From NCBI GenBank assembly GCA_937871705.1, contig CALMOO010000702.1:232-8584 (forward strand): a DNA stretch of 8,353 nt, given 5' to 3'. Within the stretch, counting starts at the first letter, position 1; every line of letters begins with the position of its first letter. Positions 6,417-8,353 of this stretch are shown piece by piece. The position numbers and the translations under genes were made by a program. The notes below the pieces were generated by a model. The model worked only from the letters and a program-made list of their open reading frames with translations. It was not told the DNA's origin and did no database searches. This DNA comes from an uncultured Hymenobacter sp. (GTDB lineage: Bacteria > Bacteroidota > Bacteroidia > Cytophagales > Hymenobacteraceae).

Positions 6417-6491
6417 AGATTTTAAGAACGTCATGCTCATCTGGCGTCCTTTTACCCATTGCCTGCACATTCTAGTATATAATTCCTACCC

Positions 6492-7613
6492 ATGCCTACT
6501 ATCCAAGACCTGGCGCACCTCCTCGAAGCGGCGGCACCCCTCACCTACCAGGAAAGCTACGATAATGCCGGCCTGCAATGCGGCCTGCCCGGCGCCGAAA
6601 TAACCGGCGTGCTGCTTGCGCTCGATTGCACGCCGGCCGTGGTGGCCGAGGCGGTGCGGCGCGGCTGCAACGTGGTGCTGTGCCACCACCCAGTCATTTT
6701 CCGGCCGCTCAAGCGCCTTACCGGCAAGGGCTTGGTTGAGCAAACCATCATGGCCGCGCTCAAGGCCGACGTGGCCATTTACGCCGCTCATACCAACCTC
6801 GACAATGTGCGCCAGGGTGTCAATGCTAAGCTCGCCGAGAAGCTGGGCCTGGTGAATACCCGCATTTTGGCCCCCAAAACCGGCACCCTAGGCCGCCTTA
6901 GCACCTACGTGCCCAACCGCCCCGAGGACCAGGCCAGCGACGTGGCTGGCCGGGTGCTGCGCGCCATGTATGCGGCCGGCGCTGGCCAGGTTGGTGACTA
7001 CCAAGATTGTAGCTTCCAGACTTCGGGCACCGGCACGTTTACACCCGGCGCGGGCACGCAGCCCGCTATCGGCGCGGCCCACCAGCCCGAAGCCGTGTCC
7101 GAAATCAAGCTCGAAGTGCTCCTACCCCTGCACCAGCAAGCCGCCGTGCTGGCGGCACTGCGCCAGGCGCACCCCTATGAAGAAGTAGCCTATGAGGTCG
7201 TAAAGCTCGAAAACCAGCACCAGGACGTAGGCGCCGGTATGGTGGGCGAGCTACCCGACGCCCTACCCCCCGCTGAATTTCGAACGCACTTAAGGGCAGT
7301 GCTGGGTGTGCCCGTGGTCAAGTACACGGCGTTCGAGCAACCCATCAAAAAAGTGGCGCTGTGCGGTGGCGCGGGCAGCTTCCTGACCGGCGCGGCCGTG
7401 GCAGCCGGGGCCGACGCCTACGTGACGGGCGACGTGAAGTACCACGAGTTTTTTGCGCCCGAAGGCCGGCTCATGCTCTGCGATGTGGGCCACTTTGAGA
7501 GCGAGCAGTTTACGGGCGAGATTTTCCGCGATTTGCTGCTGGCGGCGTTCGGTCGTACTTTTGCGGTCTTATTCGCTGAAACTCCCACGAATCCCGTTTA
7601 TTATGACTGCTAA
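6492..7613 (+). CDS. Nif3-like dinuclear metal center protein (YqfO type)
   Basis: A member of the widespread Nif3/YbgI/YqfO family, which forms toroidal hexamers with a two-metal site in each subunit. The reaction remains uncertain, although a GTP cyclohydrolase I-type label is sometimes used. The 373-residue protein is the long form with an inserted PII-like domain. Expected metal ligands are present: H65 and H66 (LCHHPVIF), D104 (HTNLDN), and H334 and E338 (DVGHFESE). Conserved SYDNAGLQCG (22-31), CGGAGSF (291-297) and TGDVKYHEFF (312-321) also fit. The insert spans roughly 135-245 and shows GTGTFTPGAGTQPAIG and HPYEEVAYEV. A TATAAT at 6478-6483 lies close upstream and could be a promoter, but the spacing to an upstream TTG (6459) is poor for any known consensus. 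Its 3' end overlaps the next gene by 11 nt, implying translational coupling. Confidence 0.95.
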   Translation: MPTIQDLAHLLEAAAPLTYQESYDNAGLQCGLPGAEITGVLLALDCTPAVVAEAVRRGCNVVLCHHPVIFRPLKRLTGKGLVEQTIMAALKADVAIYAAHTNLDNVRQGVNAKLAEKLGLVNTRILAPKTGTLGRLSTYVPNRPEDQASDVAGRVLRAMYAAGAGQVGDYQDCSFQTSGTGTFTPGAGTQPAIGAAHQPEAVSEIKLEVLLPLHQQAAVLAALRQAHPYEEVAYEVVKLENQHQDVGAGMVGELPDALPPAEFRTHLRAVLGVPVVKYTAFEQPIKKVALCGGAGSFLTGAAVAAGADAYVTGDVKYHEFFAPEGRLMLCDVGHFESEQFTGEIFRDLLLAAFGRTFAVLFAETPTNPVYYDC

Positions 7614-8353
7614 CTCCGCCGCCGTGGTCAATCCGGCCGATGCGCCCATTTCCGCCAAGCTCGAAGCGCTGCTGAATCTGCAACGCATTGATTCGCAGCT
7701 CGATGAAATCCGGCGTGTGCGCGGCGACCTGCCCGAGGAAGTCCGCGACCTGGAAGACGAGATTGCCGGCTACGAAGCTCGCGTGCGCCGCTTCGACGAA
7801 GAAATTAGCGGCCTGCAGGACCAAATTAAGCAGCGCAAAGCTGCTACCAAAGAAGCCGAAGGCCTCATCAAGCGCTACGAAGAGCAGCAAACCAACGTCC
7901 GCAACAACCGCGAGTACGAGGCCATTGCCAAAGAAGTAGAGTTGCAGCGCCTGGAAATTCAGATTTCCGACAAGAAAATCAAGGAAGCTCAGTACCTCAT
8001 CGAGCAGCGCAACACCGAAGCCAACGTGACGCGCCAGCGCCTCGACGAGCGCCGCAAAGACCTTGACACCAAGAAATCGGAGCTGGACACCATTGTGGCC
8101 GAAAACGAAGCGGAGGAAAAAACCCTCGTTACGGAGCGCGAAACTGCTACCCAGCCCGTCGAAGCCCGCTTGCTGACGGCCTACGACCGCATTCGCGGCA
8201 ACATGCGCAACCGCTTGGCCGTGGTGCTGGTGCGCCGCGATGCCTGCGGCGGCTGCTTCAACACGGTGCCCCCGCAGCGCCAGGCCGATATTATTTCGCA
8301 CAAGAAAATTATCGTGTGTGAGCACTGCGGCCGCATCCTGGCCGATGTAGAAG
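7603..8353 (+). CDS. Coiled-coil protein with C4 zinc ribbon (zf-RING_7/CT398-like), cut by window edge
   Basis: The frame is open from the ATG at 7603 to the right edge, giving 250 residues. By family length only a few C-terminal residues should be missing. Residues 17-195 are almost entirely charged and helical with heptad patterns (e.g. LEALLNLQRIDSQLDEI, YEEQQTNVRNNREYEAIAKE), fitting the long helical hairpin of the family. The end is a C4 zinc ribbon: C215 and C218 (ACGGC), C239 and C242 (VCEHCGR). NVRNNREYEAI and the NTVPPQ segment after the first cysteine pair are typical of the family. Characterised relatives such as chlamydial CT398 bind sigma-54 and secretion components, but the role in Bacteroidota is unknown. 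The ATG overlaps the nif3 stop by 11 nt, and in my experience this gene order is common in Bacteroidota. The family assignment is secure; the function is not. Confidence 0.92.
   Translation, partial: MTANSAAVVNPADAPISAKLEALLNLQRIDSQLDEIRRVRGDLPEEVRDLEDEIAGYEARVRRFDEEISGLQDQIKQRKAATKEAEGLIKRYEEQQTNVRNNREYEAIAKEVELQRLEIQISDKKIKEAQYLIEQRNTEANVTRQRLDERRKDLDTKKSELDTIVAENEAEEKTLVTERETATQPVEARLLTAYDRIRGNMRNRLAVVLVRRDACGGCFNTVPPQRQADIISHKKIIVCEHCGRILADVE

Noticed and set aside
7510..8325. Minus-strand frame of 271 codons opposite the zinc-ribbon gene
   Set aside because: The plus strand encodes a clear coiled coil with four zinc-binding cysteines. The antisense frame is a by-product of the regular codon pattern.
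1..8353. A defence, mobile or otherwise undescribed multi-gene system
   Set aside because: Every sizeable gene fits a known housekeeping or envelope family. The unusual signals are confined to repeats and intergenic structure.

Overview
The window looks like chromosomal DNA from a GC-rich member of the Bacteroidota, most likely Cytophagales and close to Hymenobacter. This is inferred from gene families rather than a marker gene. The Bacteroidota-type alanine dehydrogenase, the Porin_10-type putative porin, the SMUG2-type glycosylase and the Nif3 plus C4 zinc-ribbon pair all point that way. The protein genes are ordinary housekeeping and envelope genes. I see no phage, plasmid, transposase, CRISPR, toxin-antitoxin or defence genes, and no tRNA or rRNA.

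Layout. Positions 1-5657 hold five genes on the minus strand. Read in their own direction they are lpxK (lipid A kinase), a putative outer-membrane porin, a MiaE-family tRNA hydroxylase, tsaE (t6A tRNA modification) and an alanine dehydrogenase that runs off the left edge. Positions 5695-8353 hold three genes on the plus strand: a SMUG2-type DNA glycosylase, a Nif3-family dinuclear metal protein, and a coiled-coil/zinc-ribbon protein that overlaps nif3 and runs off the right edge. lpxK and the glycosylase diverge from a near-palindromic 43-bp sequence that holds both start codons.

The minus-strand block mixes envelope functions (lpxK, porin) with tRNA modification (miaE, tsaE). Nif3 and the zinc-ribbon protein are probably co-translated. 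The genes are not an obvious single pathway.

The unusual content lies between the genes. (1) Inverted arrays of 7-bp repeats sit between tsaE and ald, and they encode the last residues of TsaE. (2) A small REP-like hairpin lies between miaE and tsaE. (3) A 225-bp element with 71-bp inverted arms fills the whole gap between the porin stop codon and the miaE GTG start codon. (4) The lpxK/glycosylase palindrome. (5) The octamer CCTACCCC (either strand) occurs nine times, mostly on coding strands. None of these is proven to be a functional system. Items 3 and 4 deserve checking first.
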